64,000 bases of DNA from Utricularia gibba (lineage: Eukaryota; Streptophyta; Magnoliopsida; Lamiales; Lentibulariaceae): positions 248,001 to 312,000 of the forward strand of contig NEEC01000011.1 of NCBI GenBank assembly GCA_002189035.1. The letters run 5' to 3'. Below, piece by piece: positions 1 through 10,999 of this stretch. The notes under the pieces were generated by a model that searched no databases, was not told the DNA's origin, and was given only the letters and a program-made list of their open reading frames with translations. The translations under genes and the position numbers were made by a program. Position 1 is the first letter of the stretch, and the number at the start of each line of letters is the position of its first letter.

Positions 1-620
1 AATATGACTCATAATCGTCTCCATATATTGTAAAATCATTCATACAAATTTCAATAAATTCCTCACCAAAGTTGGAGAAGATACTTGTCATACACCTCTG
101 CAAGGTAGCAGGGGCATTGCACAATGCAAAGGACATCTTTCTATAGGCATAGGTCCCAAATGGACAAATGAAAGTGGTCTTGTTTTGGTTTGTACCTAAA
201 ATTGCAACTTTGTTATATCCAGAATAACCACCTAAAAAGCAATAAAAAGATTTTTTTTGCTAATTTTTTCGAGCATTTTATTAATGAAAAGTAAAGGGTA
301 ATAGTGATTTTTAGTCAGTTAATTTAACTTCCTATAGTCTATGCACATGCGTCACTCATTTTAGATTCTTTGTGGCACCATCTCTCCCTTCTCATTCTCC
401 ATCATTGTCATACTAGTGAGGGAGTGGATAATACGTGCATCATGAAGTTTGATAATTTTCTGTTTTACCACTTCCATCATGTTTGGCACATTTATGGTTG
501 GCAAACAGGTTTGGCTTCATCTTTTAAAAGAATTATGTGCATGCATATAGAAGAAGAGATTCCTTCAATATCTGCAGGGGTCCAGCCAATCGTCTTCTTG
601 TTTCTGATCAGCACCTCGAG
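1..620 (-). pseudogene. gypsy reverse transcriptase fragment
   Basis: The minus strand encodes the fingers and palm of a gypsy reverse transcriptase. The visible blocks are EVVKQKIIKLHDARIIH, then a short YRKLN block followed by a stop, then the palm with CPFGTYAYRKMSFALCNAP and an FxDD-type box near 32–43. In that box the expected first Asp is Asn (MNDF; the codon is at 38–40), so one metal-binding Asp is lost. The segment between the first two blocks is shorter than in intact elements, and there are frame changes around 250–330. The fragment is truncated by the window edge. Confidence 0.85.
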
Positions 621-1124
621 TAGCTGCATTCTTGGTCTAAGCTAAGATTATTAGAGATGATAACAAGATTTTTCATTTTTTCATCCAAGAATGAGTACTT
701 CAAGTGCATTGGCAATGGCTTCAACTCTAATGTTCTCTCTTTCAGGGTCTTAATTTGCATAGAATTCACTTCATCTGACCTTGTTTCAGCTTCCGCTCTT
801 CTTCTCCTTCTCATGAATAGTCTTTCCAAATATCTCATCAGCTTTCATATGTTCTTCCTCTAACAAGTTGGGACATTTGTCAACAATGTGCCTCATTCAA
901 TGACAATTCCCGCAAGACATATTCTTAGCTTGGAATAAAAAAAATTCCTTCATCATCTCAGATATAGCTATCACATTTCTCATCAACTTACTTTCTGATG
1001 CCTTTGGCTTCTCATAAACTCTTCTATTTGAAACATGTTTCAGCGAAAAATGATTCCTTATGCTCTTCTTCTCCTTCTCATGAATAGTCTTTCCAAAATG
1101 TTCTTCAACCAATTTATCCATCAT
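608..1124 (-). pseudogene. gypsy gag/pro region, rearranged
   Basis: The minus-strand reading contains the pre-RT segment (LELKPLPMHLKYSFL at about 680–740) and, further upstream, a copy of the gag block that ends in a CysxxCys motif (MSCGNCH, near 900). That gag block also occurs in its expected place near 2180, so this one is a duplicate set inside the protease region. A short piece (about 27 bp, near 800–828) recurs near 1069–1098. The protease active site is not readable in one frame. Confidence 0.6.
824..1039. repeat. direct repeat, copy 1 (gag block)
   Basis: About 215 bp here are nearly identical to 2105–2319, in the same orientation. Both encode, on the minus strand, the HVSNRRVYEKPK and MMKE...LFQAKNMS gag segment. 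The two differ by scattered substitutions and one or two indels. The duplication is internal to the gypsy element. Confidence 0.85.
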
Positions 1125-2104
1125 ATCTAGAGGCTTGTAGAGGTCCTAAATTGAGAGTCTCATACAAAGAAAATGATATCACATTTATGGAGGCTCTCAG
1201 GTCACCCATTGCTCTCCTAATATTCAAGTTGCCAATTTTTCAAGGAATAAAAAAAGTTCTAAGGTCCTTGCTTTTTTTTGGTAGCTTCCAAGTGAGAAGA
1301 GCTGAGAAACTTTCACTCAGCTTCACTTTGCCTTTTTCGTTAGTATGCGCTTAGACATACACATTTGTTTCAAGTATTTCACACTTTTGGGTACCAAGTC
1401 AATATATTCCAGAAATGTCAAATTAATTGAATATTACCTAAAGCTCTCAATATTTTTTCCTTCTCATTTTGTTCCTTTCTTGCCTTTAGCCTTCTTGGTA
1501 ATGGTGGAGAGGTTACTTTCACAATGAGAGGCTTTGTAGCAACCTCCACCTCATGTTCTTCAATAACTCCTTTCACTATAGCTACATACTCATCTCCTGC
1601 CTCTGAATTACTCAGGTTGGACTGATTTTCTTCAACACTTTTCTTTTCTGTTTCTTAATGTCATTACACTAATATTTTGCTCTCCCCCAGAGTTAGGATT
1701 CTATTTGACTTGCAATAGTAGGGTTCATTTTTGCTATAGTTCCCCAATCTCTACTGCCAATTGAGTGACTTGAATTTCCAATTTCTTGATAGCTTGTTGG
1801 TTCTCAGCTTCATTTTTAATAGATTGGGTCATGAAAGTCGTCAAGATCTCCTCTAAAGAATTTCCAGAATTATCCTAGTTTGAAAGCTGAAATTACTGTT
1901 GCACCTACTAGTTTGGCTTTTGAAATAGTGGAGTCTTATATGAATGCTATTGTTGCTCTTGAAAATTCTACTAGAACCCTTGCTCCAAAAGATGAATTTT
2001 CGCCCTTGTGGGAGTGGTCATTGTTGCTCTACCGAAAATTGGGATGATCCCTCCACCATGGATTGTAGGTGCTTGAGTAGGGATTATATTTTTTCCTTTG
2101 TGGC
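1125..2104 (-). other. decayed internal region of the gypsy element
   Basis: Between the two gag-block copies no frame stays open for a recognisable domain. The minus strand has short protease-region-like stretches, such as the antisense of 1190–1290. This is probably degraded gag–protease sequence. Confidence 0.4.
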
Positions 2105-2319
2105 TCCAAATATCTCATCGCTTTCATATGTTCTTCCTCTAACAAGTTGGGACATTTATCAACAATGTGTCTCATTCAATGGCAATTCCCACGAGACATA
2201 TTCTTAGCTTGGAATAAAAATAATTCCTTCATCATCTCAGATATAGCTGGCACATTTCTCATCAGCTTACTTTCTGATGACTTTGGCTTCTCATAAACTC
2301 TTCTGTTTGAAACGTGTTT
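2105..2319. repeat. direct repeat, copy 2 (gag block)
   Basis: Partner of 824–1039. This copy is in the expected gag context, directly downstream on the minus strand of the SCPHHGF/FYDGL segment. Its CysxxCys box is mutated to MSRGNCH, whereas copy 1 keeps MSCGNCH. Confidence 0.85.
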
Positions 2320-2568
2320 TCTAATAATATGCCTGGAGTGTTCAGTCAGCTCCTCATGCAATGCAAGAACTTCCATGGGAGTTTTTTTTCTTAAAAATCC
2401 ATCTGCAATAAAATTAACCATAGCTTTATCTGTGCATAGCAGCCCATCATAAAAATTCTTCACCAAGGTGTTGGTCTGAAAACCATGGTGTGGGCAGGAT
2501 CCAAGCAAGTGATTAAATCACTCTCAATATTCATGTAGAGATTCTCCACTTGATTGCTCGATGTCACT
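2176..2568 (-). pseudogene. gypsy gag fragment
   Basis: On the minus strand the reading ESLHEY, stop, E, stop, FNHLLGSCPHHGF is followed by FYDGLL, a hydrophobic stretch and TPMEVLALHEELTEHSR. This is the central part of a plant gypsy gag (capsid region). The two stops are TGA where family members carry Trp and Arg, as expected from C-to-T decay. The N-terminal gag is missing: homology starts only a few codons after the LTR remnant ends, so a deletion joined LTR to mid-gag. Confidence 0.8.
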
Positions 2569-2569
2569 A

Positions 2570-2714
2570 ATCTACGATTTAGTCCCAATTATGACTTAAA
2601 GATATAAACACTTTTGCAAATTACTAAACGTAGAAATACATGATAAAATCCAAGTTTTGTTGCATAATACTAATCATTTTCCTATTTTGAGGCACTCAAA
2701 ACTATGTGTTATCA
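2570..2714 (-). repeat. truncated LTR end (family A)
   Basis: The last 145 bp before 2714 match the ends of the solo LTRs at 18057–19216 and 58391–59489: an ATTTAGTCC box, a TTTTGT(A/T)GCA box and the terminal GTGTTATCA. In element orientation this is the 5' tip of the 5' LTR. About 1 kb of the LTR is missing. Confidence 0.75.
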
Positions 2715-3255
2715 ATTAGATTTTCGTGAAATAAGATAATCACGGAGATTTGTGAGATATATTATCAAATATCTATATAAGATAACATGGAAGATTCGTT
2801 TTTCTAGAATTTATCTGGTGACCGGTGATTCTCTCTACTAGCATTTGAAATAGTTGACTATCATTTGCTAGCCTTAAGGTTAACAATGGAGTACTTTACA
2901 TGTGGATACTATAGAATCCATTTACTATTGGCGGTTGTTGAACCATACAGTCCATTAACAGGTACTTTGAGTATTGCTTTATTTTATGTGTACTGTATTC
3001 CAAGACCTGCAATTTGGGCTTTTTAAAAATTTTAAAATTCCATTGTTTTTATGACATGCGATGTCTAAGAGAAACCTAAGAAGGGATTGTCATATTTAAA
3101 TAATGAATGGGTAGTGACCTTGTACTTGAGTCATTGGTAATTGGCAATAGCCGAAACACATGCATGATTTGGTTTTAAGTGCAATCGATAATAATTCTCT
3201 TGTGTCCTCAATCATGTAAAAGGGAATAACATGAAATTATTCTTGTGGCTCCTTA
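2715..3255. other. intergenic, nothing recognised
   Basis: AT-rich sequence without a supportable ORF, RNA gene or repeat. Confidence 0.5.
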
Positions 3256-3258
3256 TAA

Positions 3259-3516
3259 GAGCATCTTTATTAATCTCCGGAAATGTTGATGTGACATTTC
3301 CAGAAATTGAGTCATTAAGTTTCCATTTTTAAGTTTCCTTTACATTTGTATCAATTTCTGAAAATCAAAATATTAAAATAAATAGTACAAATTATATTTT
3401 AAACTGTTTTCGGAAAGAAACCAAGTTTCCTCATTTCCATTTCCGTAAGAAATGAGAAACAAATGTACTCATTTCCAAAAACATTTCTCTATTTCTGGGA
3501 ATAGTTAAAGATGCTC
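3259..3516. mobile_element. Tourist-like MITE (PIF/Harbinger class)
   Basis: This is a 258-bp AT-rich element with terminal inverted repeats. It begins GAGCATCTTTATTAA and ends with the inverse, TTAAAGATGCTC. It is flanked on both sides by TAA (3256–3258 and 3517–3519), the 3-bp target duplication typical of PIF/Harbinger elements. It has no coding capacity. GAGCATCT-type termini are common in plant MITEs. Its termini differ from the PIF/Harbinger elements at 40933 and 52797, so those are not its obvious source. Confidence 0.85.
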
Positions 3517-3519
3517 TAA

Positions 3520-4470
3520 GAGAGTGTAAGGGAATGTATCTCATTCCTTATTATTATAATAGATTATTTGAAAGAAATTAGTAAAAGTCGAGATAATGTG
3601 AGACAATGAAGAAAATAAGTTGTTTTTTCAAAAACTGTTTTTCCTTAATTAAGGTTCATTGCTTAAGTGTTACTTTTTATTTTAATATGTAGATTTGACA
3701 TAAAATCAGCATATTTTAAACTCCAATCCCACCAAATACAAAATGAATTTCGGTTGGTGCAGTGACCTATGGTGTGGCTATGGAGCCCAAATAGAATGGT
3801 CATGAGTAAGATTCACTCACCTCCAACCAATGGTGCACACTGCAACCGTGTGAAGAACTTAAAGCAAATCAAGCCTGAAATTGGTACCAATTCGTAATGA
3901 TATCATTTAACTTATTTTGCTGAAAAATCAATATAAACCACCCTCAAATAGATGTGAAGATTTTGGTTCCACAACAATTGTACAACATCACCGCATATGA
4001 ATACATTTTATTATTAAAAAAAATACTTATTGTAGGGATAATATCAAAAACGTGGATGCACACCCTCACTTTAAATTTACTGGTATATATGAATTTACGT
4101 TTAGCTTAATTTAATGGATGGGTAAAAATAAAGTCAAATAAAAATTGCACATTAAATATGAATAAATTATCAAATCCAACTTTAAAACACCCCATCTAAA
4201 CCTACATACCAAAGGACTTTAAATAGTAGGTCTAATTATATCGGCGTCGGCCCTCTCTCTCTCTAGAATAGTAGGTCTTATTTGAAAAAATAGGCCTGGC
4301 CATTGAAAGCTTGTTTACATGGGCCGTTGTGAAGCCCATTATGGGGCCCAATTCGGACTTCGGACCTGATGTGGACAACAAGCTGGGTTTAAGTATAAAT
4401 GATGTCCATTGTTGGTCCACAAGAACCGAACCGAACCGAACCGGATGCGCCCGCCCGCTTCCCTGATATC
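3520..4470. other. upstream intergenic of the 4619 gene
   Basis: AT-rich to about 4230, then the base composition rises toward the gene. It contains a short CT run near 4250 and a tandem CCGAA-type run at about 4425–4443. No gene was recognised. Confidence 0.5.
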
Positions 4471-4477
4471 TATCCGG

Positions 4478-4487
4478 TTTATAAAAC
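4478..4487 (+). promoter_or_regulatory. candidate TATA box
   Basis: The sequence TTTATAAAAC lies about 130 bp before the chosen start codon at 4619, a plausible core promoter distance for a plant gene with a short leader. There is no direct evidence of a transcription start. Confidence 0.4.
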
Positions 4488-4618
4488 GAGGTGAGGTGCT
4501 GGGGGAGGAGGAAAAGGGCTATTTGTGGCTATCTGCACCTGCTCTCCTGATATTTTTCCTCATCTTCATCCCTAACCTGTGCTACCTTTCCTGTTTCGCT
4601 TCATCTTCGAGTCAAAGA

Positions 4619-7600
4619 ATGGCCGACTCCGAGAAACGGCAACCTACGGATGACGGTCACGGCGATGATCTGGATCATCCGGATCAGATTTCCAATGGCC
4701 AGGATCCCTCTAACGCTTTATCCAGAGTCGCTGAGACCTCTACGACACCTGATCAATCTGTCACGCGGAGGTTGAGGGACATATTTACAGGCGATGGCGA
4801 TGTTGACCTATTGATGCAGAACAGCGACAGAGAGGATGGTTTCCTTCAATGGCTCCGGGCTCTTGATATGCAGGTGATGGGGGCTTGCCGTGCGGATGAG
4901 AGATTGAAGCCTTTGCTGAAATTCAATGTCTCCGCTGCCTTGGAGGATGATGGCCTTCTCACTCATCTGAGTCAGGTTTGATTGATGGGGGTTTTCATTG
5001 TATGTCGTTTTTTTTTAATCTTTATGATAAGAGTTTTTCTGATTGTCATATTCGCTACGGTAGGTCAACCACCATATGGCTTCTGAACACCTTGTCCTCC
5101 AATTATGATGCACTGATTAAATGTGAATTGACCGTTATTTTGTGGTTCCTTGCAGATTTACTAGTCTAATCTACCATATTTTCATTGCAGCACTTTGAAC
5201 CACCTGAAGTTTGTATGCTTGCAAGGTGCTTGTGCATACCACTTGTCTCTGTTCGAGTTGGGAAGATTAGTCAGCGAGGAACAGTCTTATCTCCTACAGC
5301 TTCAAGGTATTAGGAAACACAAGTTTTTCTAGTATTCAATCAATTGCTAGTAGGGGGCCATTGCTTTACCCAGTCTGTCTTGGTTGCGGCTATATATAGT
5401 GTGAGGCATTCAAACAATGTTTACTTCTGGTTTGGCAATTGATCTCGAAACTATTATGAGGAGCATCTCTTTTGTGAATTTTCCTTCACGGGGCTTGACC
5501 TTCAGCTTTCTTCACTTGAAAAGCACTTTATTTATTTTGTTGGCATTTTTGTGATTTTACTAACAATAGCCCTTCTATGAGGTTGTCATCAGAGATATGC
5601 GATGGGGAGGTTGATTAATATCTTATCTTGTATAATTGAATATGTAGTGTGTTAAAAACTATGTTGTTATTTAAGATTTTTGCAGTTGTATATTAGGTAT
5701 TAGGAAGTATGGGACTTATTATATGTATGGTTACCAAGATTTCAGCTAGGGATGTTAATTTCACATCCCTGAAATTTAGCAAGCTAGTTGAATCAAACAA
5801 TATATACTATTATTGCTTGTCTATGAGATTTATAACAGACATTATATTGATTATGTTCGTGGTCATGCTTATTCATACATTTCCAACTTGTAAAAATTTA
5901 TATCTAGTAGCATTCACTGATATGCGATATTTGGCTAACTGGATATCTTATTTTTTAGGAATTCTTCGTGTTTGCTAACTGCTTGGCTGGTGTACGTTGT
6001 TATGCTATCACATCTGACCCCTGGTCATCATTAGGGTTCATATTTTGAGTGTCCTTGTGTGTGAATTGCAGACATCTGTTAATCAAATCTTGAGCGGCAC
6101 TGCATGCTGGATTCTGTCTTAGAATCGTTCGTCTTGATATGACTGTTCCTATCTAGGTGGGTGCTTGTGACATGTACAGACACCTGTGAAGGTTTGTGTG
6201 ATGTAGATATTTGTAATACGGGTACAGTGTGATGGATCTTAGTAGAAATTCCAGCAAACGGTGATGCTCTATTTATGAATCCTATTTATCCCATGCGTTG
6301 CTTCCTATGTCATCCTTTTATTCAATTCACTGTGCATTATGTCATAGTCTCGAATCTTTTCTTCCTGTTCTATGAGCCTGGTTTTCTCATCTTTGGGGAT
6401 TTTTTTAGGTGATTTTGTGTGAAGTCACACTCACTTGTAGTCAATATAAGTTCATCCTATTTTAAAGGTAGCTTCATGATTCGCTACCCATCCACTGTAT
6501 CCGAAGCCATCCTTTTTATCATCATTCACGATTCCAATCTTCTGTTTGGTTGGGTGCTAATTATTTCTGTTATGTTTGCTTCTGTAGCGCTAACCTTAGA
6601 GACATGTTTTCTTACCATCGTTATATTTGCTTCTTCATTTTTACCTTGTTTTTCATCATTACTTGCAGTTTATTTTCTACGCTAATGCTTTGGGACATAA
6701 TGGCATATTGAGTACTCCCGTATGATTAGGATTTAGATTCCAATAACTTAATTTTGCTGTAGTTTTTTAAAATAGTTTTTAGTATGAACTTGTTGATCTT
6801 CTCAATGGTGAACCTGTCAGATAACAGTAGTTGCTGTCACTCTTAGCCTACTTCATATATTATATATTATTCTTTCCTTTCAGTTCTTTAGGAGAAATAT
6901 GAAACGAAATACAAAGTAAAATTTTCGTGTGAAAATTGTCAAACCATTGGCATCGCCTATTTGGTTCAGCGGTTGAATCTGGAGAAAATTTTTAAAATTG
7001 TATTATGGGGTATTTTGAGACTTCTAGGGCAGCAGTGCAGTGGATTGTTGACAGTTCTTTTTATCTGTGTTGAAGATTGGGGATACGACTAATTAACAAA
7101 TTTCATTGTGTGTACCTTCGTCTTGCAGGGGTAATCTGTGTCTCACACTGTTGCCTAATTCGGTCATGCGCATATCTTTTAATGGAGATGATGGCTCGGT
7201 TGAAAAAATATCATCAAACTCCATGTCTGAGTGCAGTGACATTGAAATCAAGGAGATATCTGCTGACTCATCTGGAAGGTCTTTCTTTATTAGAACCCCA
7301 GAATCCACTTTCTACTATTGGTGCTCTGAAAAATCTAAGTTGTTGGGGGATGAGTTGCTCAGAAAGGTATTTTCGTAAACCCTATCTTTTCTTCGGCTAT
7401 TTAGTTGAAATAAATAACTGGATTTGCTTTCTCTTTTTGTTGAAATAAATAACTTGTTCGGCTACTGAGTTGACCTTCGTTTTTTCTTTTTTGTCTGGGC
7501 TAGATGAAGGATTTGCTTATTCAAAAACCATCTCTGGCTGAATTAACTGGAATCAATGAGTCACGTATCAACTGTTTTGGAACTCAAATTCGTGCCTACC

Positions 7601-8784
7601 TTGCTGGATTGGTTACAATCAGTACTGATGCTGTTACTGTGAATTCAACAACCCCTCTCAATGATTCTTCATCCAGTTTATTTGATCGTCAAATGTCTCA
7701 GTCTTCATTCCAGTGTCAAAAGAGTTTACGTTTGAGACAGAGTGGCAGTCAAGGGTGTAAGGCAAACCTGAGTAGCAGTTTGAGTCCTAGGCCAAGTTCC
7801 TTCAAGGATAATGCGCAGAAAAGTTTGTCTACAGGGAGAAGTCTTGGCAGAGAGAAATCAAGGCAACGCTGCGTTTCATTGGCAGGCTTCTCTGATCTTG
7901 CCACTTCTTACTCTACCGATTCAACATGCTTACAGAAGGACAAGCTTCCTGAGACGAGTGGGCCAAACGCATGTTCAGCAGCTTTCATTGGTTTTGACAT
8001 ATTAAGCCAAGGCACCGAGTTCCCTTTTTCGAGCCCTGAGAGCAGAGCTCCATTATTTGGGTCGTTGCCTGTCTCCCCTCACTACTGCTGGTGCCCTCCT
8101 GTTGCATCTGCTTTGCAGCAATTCACGGTGGGTCATCCACTGTCGTCGTCTGAACCATTAACCATCCCGCCCCTGTGCTCGCTTCCATCCACCCTTTTTG
8201 CATCAAAACCTCTCCTAAGCTTTGCAGAGGTTCAACCCTTGGATTTCCCAAGCATAATGCCTGAACCCCCTCTGCTCAAGTTACCAGGTTCCCAGCAGGT
8301 CCCGACATTCACCCCTCTGATGTCGGACCCAATCGTCCACATTCCTATGATCGATTTCTGTTCATCAGGTCAGGGTTACCTGGTAAGTGCTGGCCCCGGC
8401 CCCGCTCTATCCTCGTCTCTTCCACCATTGAGTGCCAGTCTTGTGGACCCCCTTCCCAAGGCTGAATCGGTCATCGAGAAAGGCGCCAGGGAGACACTGA
8501 GCATGCTTCTGAGCAGCAGCAGCAGCTCAAGCCTACCCAAACCGCAGCTTTTTGAGATACTGCCCTGCGTCCTCACCAGCGGCGGTTGTGACATGCCAAG
8601 TGTGTTTGCTGCAGGAAGCAGCAGCAGCAGGGGCCTGTTCTGTGGAACAAGAGACGTGGATGCTATCACCAGCAGCGTGGGGCTGGTGTTGCTGTCCAAG
8701 AAACCATGCGGCAGCGAGGATGATTTGGCCGAGCAACAAGCTGAAACCCCATCATCCGATCCTGATCGACAGATGGATTACTGA
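4619..8784 (+). CDS. conserved plant protein of unknown function, 4 exons, 663 aa
   Basis: Exons are 4619–4975, 5191–5306, 7129–7366 and 7504–8784. All junctions are GT–AG and the frame is continuous (phases 0, 2, 0). The N-terminal 60 residues are acidic and polar. Residues of about 70–260 form the well-structured part: a LQWLRALDMQVMGACRADE helix, a short Cys-rich stretch (CMLARCLCIPL), then beta-like segments ending FFIRTPESTFYYWCSEKSKL and a helix KDLLIQKPSLAELTGI. The C-terminal 400 residues are low complexity, rich in Ser and Pro, with a polyserine run near residue 575. I recall this arrangement from uncharacterised plant proteins, but know no function. There is no signal peptide or membrane segment. 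The first ATG of the frame lies upstream at 4409, but 4619 follows the candidate TATA box and starts MADSEK, so it was preferred. The gene looks intact. Confidence 0.85.
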
Positions 8785-9042
8785 CTGATGCATCATCTGT
8801 TGTGTAATCCTTGCCTTGTGCTTCTGCTGGGTGGAAATGTGTACAGACACAAACATGATTCATATATTTTGGGCAGTTGGGTATTATGTGATTGTTGCCA
8901 TCCAAAATCAATGCGAGTAGTAGTAGTAGTGTAGTCTTTCTGTGGATCAGATACGATTGATTCCACAAGTCGAAAAAAAGTGCAATTCCACGATAGAAAA
9001 AACGAAGAATTAATTCCATTCCATTCCATTCAGAGGGTATCA
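8785..9042. other. convergent 3' ends
   Basis: The + gene ends at 8784 and the SBPase stop codon is at 9043–9045, so the two genes converge with only 258 bp between stops. The interval contains a short TAG/AGT trinucleotide run near 8916–8930 and an ATTCC run near 9013–9030. Confidence 0.6.
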
Positions 9043-10790
9043 TCAAGCTGCGATCCCAACTGGCTCCGTGGCCTTGAGCCGGGATGAGCCGTAGAGGGTC
9101 TCCTCAAATCGAATGATCTCATTTTTGGATCCATAGGCCACTTGGGTTCTGTCATCAAGATTCTCGATCACTTTATCCAGCACCGACTGCTTCCCATCGC
9201 TGCTGTACCCACCCGCCTTCTCGATGAGGAATCCCAAGGGAGCCACTTCGAATAGCAGCCTAAGCTTCGCCTTCGCAGACGGGCTCGACACATTCGTAAA
9301 AATCCCCTTCTCCTTCACTATGATCTGCAAGCACCCCATTCATTTCCAAGGAACACACACACACTCTCTCTCTCTGGAGTTGCTGCTGCTAAAATATTAC
9401 CTGATTCACGTCAGGCACCATTCCTCCTGTGTAGCGCAGGGTGTACTTCTCACGGACGTAGTAGTCGATCAGCTGTGCCCCATCCATCACACAGTGTTTA
9501 AAAAAAAAAAAACTGAAACAATGAAAGAGAGAAAGAAAAGAAAAGCAACCTTGGCGTAGTTGGGGTTGTCCGAAGTAGCCCTGAGGTTGCCAGGTGAGAA
9601 CATCTTTCCTTCTCCAATGGATGTCGTATCCTTGACGTGTTGCCATTTTCCTGATGGATGGGGAGAATGAAGAGGATACGCAAACAACCCATCAAGCAGG
9701 ATGCGCTAAACACACACCTTCATCAAGCAGGAGGAACTCGTGTGTTCCAGGCACATCCTTGAGAGCAAGAACGTATGTGGTTCTGGGCCCGAATATCCCC
9801 ATTGCTGCCGCAGCCTGCTGAGCTCCCGTGATTCCCGTAAGTTTGTCTCCCGGCCACACCCCAAAAATTGTGCCCACTGTGAAGTTGGTGTCAACGATGC
9901 TCGAACCATCCAGTGGATCAAACGCCACACTGAACCCCCCTGCATCATTCAAACACACAATTTTTGTCAGACAATACTTGTTTATGACCTTCGGATGCAT
10001 AAATAGAGCAGACCTTCGGATGGTCCCTGCATGTCTTGAAGCTCAGGGACCTCCTCGGAGCACGCGTAATTGCAGAAATGGGAATATTGCAGCGCCTATA
10101 AACTTGATTCCGAATCAACAAACATCCATCCAGACTTGGGAGGAACACAAAAGGCGAGGTGTGTTGTTACCTCGAAAAGAAGCTTGTTTGCGAGCAAATC
10201 AACAGCGAGCTGCTCGTCTCCAAAGGTGTTCACGCAGGCGGTTCCTCCACAGGAAGCAGTTCTCACCTTGAAGGCGATGGTACGCAGTGCTTCGCCCATG
10301 CACATGAGCAGCCTGATGAGGCCCTTATCAGGAGTCGACTTTGTCAGGAACTCTTCCTGTCTCGCAAACACGACCAACACAATGATTAGCTAATGCCTCT
10401 CTGCGCTTGTGTTACCGAAAAGGAAATGGAAGGGAATTTACCAAACTATCACCAATCTCGCATCTTGTGACCGAGGAAGAAGATGAACTATTGGATTTCT
10501 TGCCCTTAACGAAGTTGAGTCTTGATTTGGGAGCAGCACGCAGGGACTCGCCAAATATGGAGCTCGGTTTCAAATCCTGAGAAGCACATCACATCACATC
10601 GGATTGCGCAATTAAGAACTCACCAAGTGGTTATTCGTTTGTATGGGGTGCCGAAGAACAAGAGAAGATAGGGAGGGACCTTAGCGGAGGTGGTGGCATA
10701 GTGAGGACGAAGATGGCGGGGAGCAGCAGCAATGGAGTGATTGTGCGCACAAGGCGGCGAGATGAAGCAGGAGATGCCGGCAGTCTCCAT
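9043..10790 (-). CDS. SBPASE: sedoheptulose-1,7-bisphosphatase, chloroplast, 8 exons, 396 aa
   Basis: It hydrolyses sedoheptulose-1,7-bisphosphate to sedoheptulose-7-phosphate in the regenerative phase of the Calvin cycle, in the chloroplast stroma. Exons on the minus strand: 10790–10680, 10576–10442, 10356–10171, 10095–10014, 9939–9718, 9650–9550, 9472–9401 and 9324–9043; all junctions are GT–AG and the frame closes. The first 70 or so residues form a Ser- and Arg-rich, acid-poor transit peptide (METAGISCF...). The mature part has [14 protein letters not shown], whose two Cys are the thioredoxin-regulated pair known for this enzyme; [14 protein letters not shown], the metal and phosphate site of the FBPase superfamily; and [15 protein letters not shown], the family signature. 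The paired CGGTAC cysteines and [18 protein letters not shown] segment mark SBPase rather than FBPase. Length matches typical plant SBPase (about 390 aa). No defects were seen. Confidence 0.97.
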
Positions 10791-10971
10791 GAGAAGAATA
10801 ACAATAAATGTGAAGCGCACGCACAAAGCTCCCCTTTTTCTCCCGAAGACGAGGTTGGGATGATGTTGTGGGATCAACAAGATGAAGAAGACGAGGGGAG
10901 GAGAGGGGCTGGCTCCTCTCGTGGCGTGCCGAGTCTAGTCTATGAAGATAATGCAGCTAACGATCTGAGGA

Positions 10972-10977
10972 CACGTG
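10972..10977. promoter_or_regulatory. G-box upstream of SBPase
   Basis: CACGTG lies 182 bp upstream of the SBPase start codon within GGACACGTGGCGCC. G-boxes are bound by bZIP and bHLH factors and are common in light-regulated photosynthesis promoters. Use here is inferred from motif and position only. Confidence 0.5.
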
Positions 10978-10999
10978 GCGCCCCACCATCATCTGGGCT

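Larger units (their letters stand above)
1..2714 (-). mobile_element. Ty3/gypsy LTR retrotransposon, 5' part, rearranged and dead
   Basis: Read on the minus strand this stretch has an LTR terminus, gag, the protease/pre-RT region and the start of reverse transcriptase; the rest lies beyond the left edge. The gag has the SCPHHGF motif and FYDGL box common in plant gypsy gag, and the polymerase part has LKPLPMHLKYSFL and CPFGTYAYRKMSFALCNAP. The order LTR–gag–pro–RT fits Ty3/gypsy. Stops, frameshifts, an internal deletion next to the LTR and a duplicated block show it is inactive. The LTR terminus resembles solo-LTR family A elsewhere in this window, which suggests that A belongs to this lineage (inference). 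An Athila/Tat-type lineage is likely but not proven. Confidence 0.85.

Noticed and set aside
8376-9046. Open frames on the minus strand over the last exon of the 4619 gene
   Set aside because: Antisense shadows of the Ser/Pro-rich coding exon and its 3' flank; no domain and no splice or start support.
9224-10393. Plus-strand open frames of 70–150 codons
   Set aside because: Antisense shadows of SBPase exons.
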